A stretch of 64,000 nucleotides of DNA, taken from NCBI GenBank assembly GCA_029255685.2, contig CM055316.2, positions 79,544,861-79,608,860 on the forward strand. Direction: 5' to 3'. Numbering within the stretch: the stretch's first letter is position 1; every line of letters begins with the position of its first letter. Below, piece after piece: positions 1 to 11,208 of this stretch. Both the position numbers and the translations under genes were made by a program. Origin of the DNA: Silene conica (taxonomy: Eukaryota > Streptophyta > Magnoliopsida > Caryophyllales > Caryophyllaceae). A model generated the notes under the pieces. The model was not told the DNA's origin, made no database searches, and was given only the letters and a program-made list of their open reading frames with translations.

Positions 1-1208
1 CCTTAGTATCCTGTTCATTATTCAACACATAAATTAATAATAATAATAATAATAATCCACCAAAAATATCCAAATTATAGGAAATATTATAATATTTTTT
101 AAAACCGTCTCATAAAATAATTATTTATGCATGCTAGTTTTATTCATGATTGAATTGTCTTATACTTCCTCCATTTTAATCAATTATATACATTTTACTT
201 TTTTGGTACTATTTATAAATCGAGTGAATATTCGACACAATTTCTAATATATATAACATAAAAGATAGTCATGTGAGATCTTTTTCTAAATTGTCTTTCC
301 GAGTACATTGTGAATGCTAGAGTTTTATAGTTTTTACCGATATGTAACTAAAGATATTAACAAATGAAAGCGGTTATGGATAAACGAACATGAATAAAGC
401 AAATGTATAGAATTGATTGAAACGGCGAAAATACAAGAATTTATATGTTACATGTCATGGTGGAATTAGGGGGCTAGTAGGAGACTCGTCTTCCTCAACG
501 GTTGAGATATTTTCAATTTTTTTCGGATGTACCTTAAATTATTACCTAACTGTCTTGTCCCCTTAATTTTTTTCGCCCTCCCTACATTCAAATCTTGGCT
601 CCGTTACTAGTTATATGTTATATGTCTCTAATCTTGTGTCCATAGTTTTTTAGTTTGAAAAAACAATTGAAAATAAAGTAAAAAGGATTATCTAAAACGT
701 ACGTTTAGTTTGGTTCAACAAGGCAGAGAACCAATTTAAAGGGCAATTTTAATGTTAACGGGATTTGAATTAAGGTTATGACATCTCCTTTTATGACTTT
801 ACATGAGCAAATTTTAAAAAAAATGTAACAAAGAGAAAATTAAAGAAGAATTGACCTTAGATGAGACATGTCAATAAGACCGAATTGATAAATAATACTA
901 TTAGTAACGGGATCAAGTAAGGCCTTTTGACCGCCGTGAGGAGGGGGCCCTCCTCCGGCGAGTTCAGGGGCGACTTGATCCAACCCATAACCGAGGGATC
1001 CCCAAAGGAACCACTCGGATTCCAAATACTCCCAATTTAATGGAATCTCGACCATATCAAAATCTGGTTGTGGTAGTGGGGTAGGTTGTTGCGCCTTATC
1101 GAAATCTTGAGTTATATTTTTCATACAATTTGAGACATTTGAGAGTAAAATTAGAGTTAATATGAAAGTGAAGTTGAATAAAGAAGTAGATGAATAATAA
1201 TATGCCAT
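1..1208 (-). CDS. Desiccation-related protein PCC13-62-like, 5' part (ferritin-like), runs off left edge
   Basis: Exon 1 reads from the ATG at 1208 to 856 and encodes a signal peptide (hydrophobic stretch FILTLILLSNVSNC, about residues 14-28). It continues with PLNWEYLESEWFLWGSLGYG, then VAPELAGGGPPPHGGQKALL and IIYQFG..SHLR. This is the N-terminal half of the ferritin-like domain of PCC13-62 proteins, which are made in drying tissue of resurrection plants and are secreted or stored. A GT donor follows CTAAG at 856. A matching acceptor (GAACAG) at 13-11 would open exon 2 at position 10, giving HLR-ILR in frame, where the family usually has HLRAIK. The intron is then about 845 bp and very AT-rich. 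The rest of the gene lies outside the window. Reading straight through exon 1 gives only a 122-residue protein, which is misleading. Family call is fairly sure; the exon 2 link is inference. Confidence 0.72.
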
Positions 1209-2495
1209 TTTTTATTTTTAAGGTTATATTATACTATATGTTGTGATGTTATAATATATAGTGCATGGAGACAACGTAAACAACGCATGTAAAAGTGGGA
1301 AGTATGTAATGAAGTTTGTTATTGTGGATAATTAAGGTTTTAATTATATTTTTAGAGTTTTTTTTTGTGGTTTTTGGTGTTTGTTAATTGTTGAAATAAT
1401 ACTCGGTCAAGATCTAATTTTTTTTTTCCATGTAGGGATCCGGAGAAAGATAAAAACCGTTAGACAAGGTTTTATTTTTTTAATTCATGTGAGGAGTAGT
1501 TTAATAAAGTGAAAATATTACAAAATTTCGAGAGAGTAGTAAAATGTTAGTGATGATTATTAGTGAGTAACTGAGTAGCGATGCGTTATTTAAAAATTGA
1601 AAAATAAATAAACTGATAACGTAGATTCATTTGAAAGAAATAGTTTTAAATGGGCTCTAAAGTGATACTTAATTGTTAAATAACATCATTTTGTCGAAAA
1701 GTTCCTATTATGCTATGTATGTTATGTATATTGAGGAATTTGACTCTTATGTTGTCGATGGAGCCTAGTTTGCACAACTTGATTCTAAGACTAATTGTTA
1801 CTCCGTATTTATTGTTATTGCGCAATACAATTATGTCGTATCAACATCCAAACAAACGATGACAGAAGACCTTGACCTCGGGCTTGACCTTTGGTATAGG
1901 ATTTAAGATTGTGAAGAGTTCTTGCTTTGCCGAAAAAACATAATCTTTATAAGCAACACGTTTAACTTGAAATGTTTCGATCAGATCCTTACTAATAGGC
2001 AGGTCTTAGTTTAGGCATCAAAGAGCCTAGCCCAGCTGCCCAGCGTGATAACTTATTCCCTCACATAAGCGGATATGTAGATCCCAGGCCAAGGTAACCT
2101 TGATATCAGGATATCACGAGAATACGAATTCTCATTTATTTAATGGTAAATAAAATAGTGTTTTATATCCGATCCACTTAACAAGCAAAAACATTTAAAA
2201 AACTCGTAGTATAAAAAACCGGTCTAATCTAATTTTAGATTCAGAATAATCCGATTCCTAAACTTTACCATATTCGATAAACGATATAACCCGAAGTCCC
2301 GAACCTAAACCCGACTATCAACTTTATTCCTTGTTTCACTGCGACACTGTTCTCTCTCTACTGCACCAACATCTCATGCTGTTATTGGTAACGCGCATCA
2401 ACTACACTTATAAGTTATAATTGTTGATATTTCTGTGTATAATTCATTATTTTGTGCTTAATTCGCTGAATTGACAACAAATTTTCAATCAAATT
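1209..2495. other. Intergenic, no gene seen
   Basis: AT-rich spacer between two divergently arranged genes (minus-strand gene on the left, PPR gene on the right). It must contain both promoters. A CT-rich run at 2340-2362 lies in the likely 5' leader of the PPR gene. I see no open frame, RNA gene or clear transposon end. Confidence 0.6.
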
Positions 2496-4472
2496 ATGTA
2501 TTTGAAAGATGGGTGTTCTTTATTATTGAAAATTAACAAACCCTTAATCCCATTTCTGCTCAATAAAAAAATCCCAAATCCTCACACTACAGCATACCTT
2601 GAAACAAGTAAAACCAATCTTAAAGAACATGAAGTTGTGAAGAAATTAAGGCAAGAATCTGATATTAGCTTAGCTATTACTTATTTCACTTTCGTGTCGA
2701 ATTCCAATGCGTTTCGACATACTTCTGCTACGTATAGAACCATGATTCAGAAGCTTGGTAATCATGGGGAAGTTGATGGGGTTCAGTATTTGTTACAGCA
2801 GATGAAATTAGAGGGTATTGTTTGTACTGAGGATTTGTTTATTGATGTTATTCAGATTTTTCGGAATTTGAGTTTGGTTGATCAGGCTTTGAAAATGTTT
2901 AATAGGATGCAGGATTTTGATTGTAAGCCTACTGTTAAGATTTATAATCATGTTTTGGATTGTTTGCTTGCGGAAAATAAGTTTAAGATGGTTAATTTGA
3001 TTTATGGTAATATGAAGAAAGATGGGTTGGAGCCTAATGTGTTTACATATAATGTGCTGTTGAAATCTCTGTGTAAGAATCGTCGTGTTGATGGTGCATT
3101 GAAGTTGCTCGGTGAAATGTCTATGAAGGGCTGTTCACCTGATGCTGTTAGTTATACCACGATTGTGTCTTGTCTTTGTAAGGATGGGAAGGTTAAGGAA
3201 GCTAGGGAGCTTGCGGATTCTTGTGAACCGGTTTTGCCTGTTTATAATGCTCTGATAAGTGGGTATTGTCAAAGTCGGGATTTTGTCGAGGTGTTTACCT
3301 TGTTGAATGAAATGTTGGGTAGAAGGATTGATCCTAATGTGATTACATACACTATGGTTATTAATTCTCTATGTGATTCCGGGAATGTTGAGTTGTCAAT
3401 GGCCATTTTGGGGATGATGTTTTGTAGAGGATGCTATCCCAACATTCAGACATTTGCTTGTTTGATCAAGGGTTTTTTCTCTAGAGGTAGAATTTATGAA
3501 GGTTATGATGTATGGAAGAGAATGGCTCTTGAGGGAATCGAGCCAAATACTATTGCTTATAACACTCTAATAAATGGGTTGTGCTTGAATAGTTCAATGG
3601 CTGAAGCGGTTTCTTTTCTCTACCAAATGGAGTCTAAAGGTTGTAATCCGAACTTGACAACGTATACTACACTTATAGATGGTTTTGCAAAGAAAGGAGA
3701 CTTCATCGGTGCATCTGAAATGTGGAATAAAATGATAAGAAGTGGTTGTCAGCCCAATGTTGTAGCATACACTTGCATGGTGGATGCTCTTTGTCGAGTC
3801 GGAATGCTTGACCAGGCACATGACCTTATTGGCTGTATGACACGGGAAAATTGCACCCCAAATACTTTGACATTCAATGCTTTGCTCAGAGGTTTATGTC
3901 AATGTGGAAGAGTGGATTGGGCTATGGAGGTTTTTGCTTCAATGGGAAAGTATAGTTGTTTGCCAAACACCACAACATTCAATGAGCTCTTGGATGGCCT
4001 TTTTAGATCAAACTGCTTAGAAGAGGCTCTAAATCTATTTAGGGAGATGGAGAAAATGGGTACAGAATGGAATTTGGTGACATACAATACTAGTATCCAC
4101 GGATTTTGTCGAGTTGCGAGGTTTAAGGAGGCGCTTCTGGTATTTGGCAGAATGCTGAGAACAGGCTCTAAACCTGATTCAATTACTTTTAATATTTTGA
4201 TTCATACTTTCTGCCAGAGGGGTCAAGTCAAAGGGGCCATTCAGCTGATGAATGAAATGAAAGCCCGAGGGTTGCACCCAGACACGGTGTCATATACATG
4301 TATAATTTCTGGTCTTTGTAAGTGGAATAGCAACGATGCAGTCAATTTGCTAGAAAAAATGGTCAGTGAAGGCATTCTCCCGAATTTTGCTACATGGGAT
4401 ATATTAGTCCGGTCCTGCAGTTGTAAAGTTGGTAATTTACATCTTATTCAACTGGTTGATTATCCCCGATGA
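2496..4472 (+). CDS. P-class pentatricopeptide repeat protein, At3g48810-like
   Basis: Intronless 658-residue protein made of about 14 PPR motifs (35 residues each, with the usual TYN.LI.GLCK and P(N/D)..TYT patterns) from about residue 75 to 630. P-class PPR proteins bind organellar RNA one base per repeat and guide its stability, splicing or translation. No PLS, E, DYW or SMR domain is present, so an editing or nuclease role is not indicated. The start (MYLKDGCSLLLK), the segment VVKKLRQES near residue 48 and VQYLLQQMKLEG near residue 97 match what I recall of Arabidopsis At3g48810, also about 659 residues, so orthology is likely. The basic, Ser/Lys-rich N-terminus could be a mitochondrial signal. 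The ATG at 2496 is preferred because the homology starts there. The frame is intact. Confidence 0.93.
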   Translation: MYLKDGCSLLLKINKPLIPFLLNKKIPNPHTTAYLETSKTNLKEHEVVKKLRQESDISLAITYFTFVSNSNAFRHTSATYRTMIQKLGNHGEVDGVQYLLQQMKLEGIVCTEDLFIDVIQIFRNLSLVDQALKMFNRMQDFDCKPTVKIYNHVLDCLLAENKFKMVNLIYGNMKKDGLEPNVFTYNVLLKSLCKNRRVDGALKLLGEMSMKGCSPDAVSYTTIVSCLCKDGKVKEARELADSCEPVLPVYNALISGYCQSRDFVEVFTLLNEMLGRRIDPNVITYTMVINSLCDSGNVELSMAILGMMFCRGCYPNIQTFACLIKGFFSRGRIYEGYDVWKRMALEGIEPNTIAYNTLINGLCLNSSMAEAVSFLYQMESKGCNPNLTTYTTLIDGFAKKGDFIGASEMWNKMIRSGCQPNVVAYTCMVDALCRVGMLDQAHDLIGCMTRENCTPNTLTFNALLRGLCQCGRVDWAMEVFASMGKYSCLPNTTTFNELLDGLFRSNCLEEALNLFREMEKMGTEWNLVTYNTSIHGFCRVARFKEALLVFGRMLRTGSKPDSITFNILIHTFCQRGQVKGAIQLMNEMKARGLHPDTVSYTCIISGLCKWNSNDAVNLLEKMVSEGILPNFATWDILVRSCSCKVGNLHLIQLVDYPR

Positions 4473-5475
4473 TGCATAAGATATGGTAGATAAATGTTGC
4501 CAAGATCCTGTATTTGACCATGAAAAATTGCTGTAGAGTCGACTCCCATGCTTACTCACTTTGACATGCTATGGTAAGTTTCATAAATTCTCAGGTAACT
4601 TTGAACTCTGTACTGCTATGACTGAATTGGTGAATATTGTTTGATATGCTATGGTAAGTTTCAATGTTTCATAGGTCTATGGCTATCGGAAAACTAATGA
4701 GAAAAGGATTTGAGATTGGCTGATGGGGTGAGTCTTTGATGTTTTAGCGGATTGTTCCCTGAAACCTGACAGATGAAAGTTTTTCTCGCTACACATAATA
4801 ATGCGTGAAAGAAAAAATAATCCGTGAAGAGCAACTTAACTCACCCTCTGTGGTTCTGTGCCCATTCATTTAGGCATATATAGAATGTTTTCATGTTGTT
4901 AAATATGTGTAACATCACTGAGACAGTGAATATGAATAGCTGTATATAAAATTGGAAGAGATTTATTTGTAGTCATGGATGAAGCTGGCAATCATCTCTA
5001 TGATTCTTGCATTGTGGTGTAAATATTATTACTCCCTTTGCATATATATTGACGTCTTTTGTCTTTTAATCGTTCCAAACATGTATAAGTGTACGATGTT
5101 TAATTCATAATGTAGAAAAGACCATAGCCTACACGAAAAGTTCACTTGCAAAATTTAATAAGAAACATTAACATAGATTGGATGTCTGCAACCATATAGA
5201 TAGATACATGCTCATATGACTACTAAATTAGGTTTTAACAATCTCGATGTAATCTTCATGAATCGACAAGTTGTGTCCCTGTTTTCCCGATTATTGATAC
5301 CACACGACCTTATGTGCCTGCACAAACATGTTTAAATTTATCTCATAGTACGAAAAAACCATTGTTGCTACTGGATTTCAAAGATTCATGTTCTTCTGAG
5401 GTCTCACAATGATCTATTCATAACAGGTTATAAAGTTGATGGAGAAGGTGAGTTTTTATTGTACCTCTTGGTAAA
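4473..5475. other. 3' flanks of two convergent genes, no gene seen
   Basis: Shared downstream region of the PPR gene and the receptor kinase. It holds a short direct repeat (ATGCTATGGTAAGTTTCA at about 4566-4583 and 4646-4663), each with a GTAAGT-like site. A stretch at about 5100-5165 resembles 28660-28715, which suggests an old dispersed repeat. No coding frame is convincing. Confidence 0.5.
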
Positions 5476-8400
5476 TTACACCATCCGTCTAGCATTGCCA
5501 AGGTCGTCTCTAGCTACTCGAAGCTTGCTTATGGCATCACTTATCTTCATCCGATCTTGTGGTAAATGCTTGGAGCATGAAAGTCCAACATTAATCAGAG
5601 ATTTCATGCATTCTACTCGTCGGCGAGCAATTGCTTGGATTGCCCTTTCGTCATCGACTTTTTCGGTCATTTCATTTTCTTCAAGCTTTAGCTTTGGGTC
5701 CACAATGTGCAAGACATTGCCAGGTAATGCCCCCTCTGCATATATTTGTAGACTGAATTCTTCTTGGAAGATGTTATCTGTTGGTCTTTTCCCTGTCATC
5801 AACTCAAGTACAAGTATTCCATAGCTGTAGACATCACTATTTGGAGACGGTTCATTTCCTAAGCCGTACTCTTTTCATGGAAAACAACAAATAAATAAAA
5901 TCAGAGATCAGTCCTTTTGGAAAGGGAGGTTGGAATTGATGAATTTAATGCATATAGAGTTATTGTTACCTGGAGCAATGTAGCCAATCGTTCCCCTGAT
6001 TCCAGTAGAACTACTTCGATCAGGATGTTGAGGTTGAGCAAGAAATTTTGCGAGTCCAAAATCTCCAACACGGGCAACCATGTCGTTGTCTAACAGAATA
6101 TTGCTTGGTTTTAGGTCGCAATGCACAATAGGAATTTCACAATCATGATGGAGATAGCTGAGTGCATGTGCTACATTAATTGCGGTATCCACCCTCTGAA
6201 GAAGAGTCAATCTTTTATCTCCTTTTCCATGTATCCAATCATCAAGATTTCCATTGGGCATAAGCTCATAGACTAGAGCTTTGAAATCGTTTCTCTTAAA
6301 ATCAATGCTAGAACAAGTAGATATTATCCCTACGAGGTTTCGATGACGAACATTCCGCAAGGCGTTGCACTCTGTCATGAAACTCTTAGATGCACCTCGA
6401 GAGTGTAGATTGAGTACTTTAACAGCGATTGTCTTTCCCTCTAGGTTACCTCTAAACACAGACCCGAAACTACCAGAACCGATCAGGTTTTCTGTGGAAA
6501 ATCCATTTGTTGCTTTGAGTAGCATGCCGTAAGACACTTTCATAAATTCTTCCCCCAAGGAAGGCGAGGAGTTGGGCACCCTTTTCTTTCTGTTATAAGT
6601 GAGGGATAACCATATCACAACGACAACGACGACAACAAATGCACATAGGATGGGGACTATCAGTTTGAGGGTATGACTCATACTTCTTCCTTTCTTCATT
6701 TCCTTGGGTTGCTTGCATCTTGGTAAATGCAACTTGGGAATACCACCACAGAACTTGCTGTTTCCGTCAATCACAATTGCACTTGTGTTGGCGAAGATCC
6801 CTTTAGTTGGAATTTCACCCTCAAAACTATTGTAAGATAAGTTTAGCATTTGCAATGGAAATTTGGAGAAATAGTTCGGGATTGTGCCAGAAAAATTGTT
6901 CCGAGAAAAATCAACTGTTTGGAGGTTTCCTAATGAGCTGAATGATGACGGAATATCTCCGTGAAAATCATTAGCATGAACATCCAAGGTCAGAAGCCCA
7001 GAACAATCACCTAGACCATACGGAAGTACACCTGACAACTTATTTTCCGATACATTAAACTTTACTAGATTAGTCTGCTTGCTGATCTCTTGTGGTATAG
7101 TTCCTTCCAAAAGATTGTTAGATAAATCTACTATAGTAAACTTAGCTGGCCCTTTGAAGAGCCCGTCCACTAACGTCCCATTTAGTTGATTGGATGATAG
7201 ATTCAACTCTAATAAGCTTTTGCACTGCCCTATGCTTGGAGGTATCACCCCTTCCAACTGGTTGTCGCTTAGATATAATTTACTCAAGCGTGGTAAATTT
7301 TTGAAAGTGTCGGGAATAATGCCTTGGAACCTATTGGAGCTAAAATCAAGCATTTCAAGGTTTTCGAATTTTCCTAAATCACGAGGAATGAATCCGGTTA
7401 ATTCATTTCCATCGAGTACTATTGCCTCCAAGTTTATTAGATTGGTAATACCTACAGGAATCGTCCCTCTTATTCTGTTGGAACTTAGATGGAGTACCTG
7501 TAAACTCGTGGAAAGGTTGGCTATGGACTCGGGTAATATTCCTGTGAATTCATTTCCATGTATCTCCAAGATGTTCAGATTGCTACAATTAACAAGGCTA
7601 TCTACAAAATTGATGTCACCTTCAAAATGGTTGGCTGACAAACCTAAAACACGAAGATTCTGAAGAACTCCAATATCACGCGGTACCCTTCCTGTAAAGT
7701 TGTTTGCATCTAGGCTGAGCGTCTGTAAGCTTGTGAGGTGCAACACCGAGATGGGAAATGCTCCGGAGAATTGATTAGCAAAAAGATTCAAAATTTCTAG
7801 GCGAGGAAGTTTAAGACCTAAACCCGGTGGAAGTTCCCCATGCAAGTTGTTGAACCCGACAGATATATCTGTAAGCATGGAGCAGTTTAAGATGGACGCG
7901 GGAATTGTACCAGAGAGCTCATTCCCGACAACAACAAGGTAATTCAAGTTTTGCATCTTGGAAATCCCTGAAGGAATATTACCTGTGAAAGCATTGTAAG
8001 CCAAACTGATTATTTCTAAAGATGTAATGTTTGAAATGACCTCGAAAATAGGACCTGTGAAATTATTTAAGAAAGCCGATAAGTATGTGAGTTCAGACAA
8101 TGCTGCCAATTCCATCGGAAAATTTCCTTCTAGTTTGTTGTGTCCAACAGCAAGCATTTTGAGTCTAACACAAGCCGATAAGTTGGCTGGTAGTCCCCCG
8201 CTAAGCATGTTATACACAAGTCGTAATTCTTGCAGCCTGAACAAACGACCAATCTCAGTCGGGATTTGACCGACCAAACTGTTGTTCGAGAGTTCTACTA
8301 CTTGCAGAAAACTCAGGTTACCTATGAACGGAGATATAGTCCCTACAAGCCCGCTTAAACTTAAATCTAACGCAACCACCCTATTATGTTTGCGTCCACA

Positions 8401-8655
8401 GGTAACTCCCTTCCAATAACAATGGTGAAGCGAATGGTTCCACGTGCTGAAAATACCAGCAGGAGGATCCGTTAGCCGACTCCTGATAGCCAAGAGTGCA
8501 GCATGATCAGTCTCATTGCCTAGATTCTGAGCTCTACCAGCGTGTCCAGCGGCTCTCGTGGGTTCAAGATAATGCAATGAGATAATCAGGAAGATAATGT
8601 TAGTTAGTTTATAAAACCGGGTTTGAAATGTTGGTTTTTTTATCGGTGTTTTCAT
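5476..8655 (-). CDS. LRR receptor-like kinase, subfamily XII (EFR/FLS2/Xa21-like), non-RD
   Basis: Two exons: 8655-5970 and 5870-5476, with a 99 bp GT-AG intron (5969-5871) that splits the codon after GYIAP and restores GYIAPEYG. This intron position is usual in the family. The product is about 1026 residues, as in EFR. Order: signal peptide (about 1-35), LRR N-terminal cap with HHCYWKGVTC, about 20 plasma-membrane-type LRRs, a transmembrane helix (about 662-686), then a Ser/Thr kinase with GSGSFG (726-731), Lys746 in AVK, the catalytic loop HCDLKPSN (845-852) and DFG (865-867). Cys replaces Arg before the catalytic Asp, so it is a non-RD kinase, the type linked to sensing of microbial patterns at the cell surface. 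The ligand cannot be told. Both exons look intact. A scrap of its 3' end is copied at 13205-14246. Confidence 0.93.
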
Positions 8656-8766
8656 TGTATTTTCGGTGTTTGAGACGGGTATATACAGGATACTGGTGTT
8701 TCACAGTTTATAGTGTTATTTCTTCTGCACAATATGGTGGCCATTAACAGAGGAAGAAGCAAGCAA

Positions 8767-8831
8767 GTCAGTCAACTACGTTTGACGTAACACGTAACTA
8801 AGTCAACCATGTTATCATCTCAAGCTTGACT
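8767..8831. promoter_or_regulatory. W-box cluster upstream of the receptor kinase
   Basis: Four TTGAC cores lie within about 60 bp on both strands (GTCAA at 8771 and 8802; TTGAC at 8782 and 8826), 115-175 bp upstream of the kinase ATG. TTGAC is the core of the WRKY-factor site. ACGT cores also occur here (about 8786-8795). A TATA-like TATATAC lies at about 8681-8687 on the same side. Regulation by WRKY factors is inferred. Confidence 0.5.
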
Positions 8832-8896
8832 TGCCACCTTACTTTCCGTTTTGGATGTCGGCTCTTCATGCTTGTGTCTAAGCTAGATAAGTTGGT

Positions 8897-9076
8897 TTCC
8901 GTTCAGACGGGTTATTTTGATCTGAAATAATAAGACGGGATTTTGTGACCAACAAAATGTAACTACTTTTGGAAAAAAAAGTTAATAGTTTGACCATTGT
9001 GATTACATTTAACCAAAGAAATGATCATAAAATCTCGTCTTATTTATTTCAAACGGAATTTTCCGTCTGAAACAAG
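8897..9076. mobile_element. Small MITE with inverted repeats (about 180 bp)
   Basis: The left part (TCAGACGGG ... AATAAGACGGGATTTTGTGA) is the inverse of the right part (TCATAAAATCTCGTCTTATT ... TTCCGTCTGAAAC), giving arms of about 50 bp. No coding capacity. The superfamily is not clear and I could not fix a target duplication. Confidence 0.55.
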
Positions 9077-10190
9077 AATTAGCAAAACTAGGTTCCTGCC
9101 AAATGATTAATTTCGTGTAGTCACTAGTCAACACATAATGTACTATTGTAGTAAAATCCAAATTGTTCTTAGCTTTTTGACTACATTTTTCGTATTCTTT
9201 GATTGGTGGGCTGTCAATGCTAAACGTAGGGATCTCGATGGAGCTGGACCGTACGGTGATTGATACAGACTCTTCGTACTCATATCTACCAAGAAAGCTT
9301 GTATTCATATTCACCCCACCAGTAATATAGGGTACGAGTTTCTAGAACCATGATACTTAACGGGTGAAAATTTATAACCGTATTCGCGCTGTTTGTACAT
9401 TAACCCGCTATTACCATAATTCTATTTGATTTTTTTCCGAAAAAGTTGGTTTAAGTATTGTTAATTTCCAATTCCAATTTTCTTGAATTTATCTTAACTT
9501 AGTTTTCCACGAAATTAATTAGTAAATTACTTTATAAGGTAGCTATTATTAACATTATATCTCAATTAATAATTACTCCTAATGAAATAAGATTTATAAA
9601 AATATTACTCCCTCCTATTTAACATAATCTTCCCCTTTCTTTTTTTGTCATTTATTTTTGTAATGATTTGACGGTATGAAATGGGCAAGATGCAAACTTT
9701 ATCTAGTTGTTTATTTTTTTAGAGTCGATTTGTTATATCTTTAAATTAAGAAGTTTAATTGCACATTATTAAACTTATGAAGATAATTTGCTATTTCCTG
9801 ATAGCGTTGTCATCTCCGTTGACTTATTACTCAAATAATTAATTAATTGCGGTAAAATGCCGAGGTTAACTTGTGATCAAAAATATATTTATCTAGTCGT
9901 CGTTTTTTCCCTTTTTTCTTTACGGCGGTCAAAAGTTTTCCTTTCTTTTCTTTTTTAAAAAGTTTTTTGTGATCTAAATTCATCTATATCTAAAGGAAAA
10001 AAAAATTGTGATCCAAAATTATTTCCTTATTTGTTTTACAAAATAAAAAAAGACAAATAAGCGACTAAAACAGAGTATCTCGTTCTGCGACTTTGCTACC
10101 CTTTTGATTGCATATTTTATAGCATTCTACGCCATGCACTACGTAGGTAGGTGGTTGTTGACTTGTTGATTATTTGTCAATTTACCGAGA
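9077..10190. other. Intergenic, no gene seen
   Basis: AT-rich sequence. CTCCCTCC at about 9608 resembles a Stowaway MITE end, but no partner end was found. The short open frames here have no recognisable content. Confidence 0.5.
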
Positions 10191-10305
10191 CTAATTTTTG
10201 GGACGATCTTAATTTCAGATGTTTGAAACAAACGATTTAAATAATGTTAAAATAGCAAAGAAACTGTGAAATGTTTGAAATTAAGACCGTTTGAAATAAA
10301 AATTG
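10191..10305. repeat. Short inverted repeat / MITE remnant
   Basis: CTAATTTTTGGGACGATCTT at the left is matched in reverse by GACCGTTTGAAATAAAAATT at the right, with TTAATTTCAGATGTTTGAAA against ATGTTTGAAATTAAG in between. The arms are imperfect and about 45 bp long. Confidence 0.4.
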
Positions 10306-10353
10306 CTGAGAATAAGCTTGAGATAAGACTGACTCAAGAACCTCAATAATCTT

Positions 10354-11032
10354 GGGGCTTGCTATACGCGGTCGACAAATTACTAATTATCGTCGACACT
10401 TTTACATAAACTACCAATTTTGCCCTCCTTCAACCCTTTTGACAATAAGCAAATTCGGACTAAAATTCATTAAAAAGATTTGTCGGTTTTCGCAGAAAAA
10501 ATTAAATACGGTTTAGTGCGATTCGATCAACGACATTTTTTTAACGAAAACAAAATAATTTTAAAAATACAAATAAATCAATTATTCATTGAAATAATTA
10601 AACATTTTAAAATAAAAATTATTTGTTTTTACGGTAACAAAGCAAGACGGAACGAAAAAAAAATTTGGGACGAAAATATTTTCCGTCTGGACCTAGGTTC
10701 AGACGAAATTTTTTTTTCGTCTGGGCCTAGGCTGGGACGAAAAGTTTTTTTGTCTGGACCTAGGTTCAGACGAAATTTTTTTTCGTTTGGGCCTAGGCTG
10801 GGACGAAAAAAAATTTCGTCTGAACCTAGGTCCAGACGGAAATTATCTTCGTCCCAATTTTTTTTTTTTGTTTTTCGTTTTTTGCAAGAACCCAAAATAA
10901 ATCCGGGTAAAAACATAACTAAAACAATTTACATTAATAAAAATCCGACATTTAAACTACGATTCAATCCTAATTCCGTCAAAAATTAAGGCATCTATCC
11001 TAATTCCATTTCTAATTGATCAAAATAAGAAC

Positions 11033-11063
<31 letters not shown>

Positions 11064-11136
11064 AGAAGGGGTAGTTTAGGAATTTCATAAAAAAAGTGTC
11101 GACGATAATTAATAATTTGTCGACGACGTATAGTAG
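10354..11136. mobile_element. MITE with long terminal inverted repeats, palindromic interior (Mutator-like?)
   Basis: The left end CTATACGCGGTCGACAAATT (from about 10362) is matched in reverse by AATTTGTCGACGACGTATAG ending at about 11136; the inverted repeats run about 60 bp and include a nested GTCGAC hairpin. The centre (about 10660-10860) is built of alternating direct and inverted copies of a unit around GACCTAGGTTCAGACG and GGGCCTAGGCTGGGACG, flanked by A- and T-runs. The interior reads open in both directions (about 10480-10989 and 10629-10916) only because of this palindrome. The element has no transposase. Long arms with a foldback interior fit a Mutator-like MITE, but no 9 bp target duplication could be confirmed. 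It ends about 70 bp before the ATG of the next gene. Confidence 0.65.
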
Positions 11137-11208
11137 GTTGATGGTGAAGTTAGTAAATCCGATGCCGAATATATAGACTTAACGAACCTCAGTCGTCCTG
11201 TTAACGGT

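Noticed and set aside
840-1208. Novel small secreted protein of 122 residues
   Set aside because: It is exon 1 of a PCC13-62-like gene read through its donor site; the last residues are intron.
9009-9314. 101-residue minus-strand frame upstream of the receptor kinase
   Set aside because: Partly overlaps the small MITE; no recognisable motif.
9606-9640. Stowaway MITE end (CTCCCTCC)
   Set aside because: No matching inverted end or TA duplication found nearby.
10480-10989. Open frame of 169 residues, with one of 95 residues opposite
   Set aside because: Both come from the palindromic MITE interior; sequence is Phe/Lys-rich repeat with no family.
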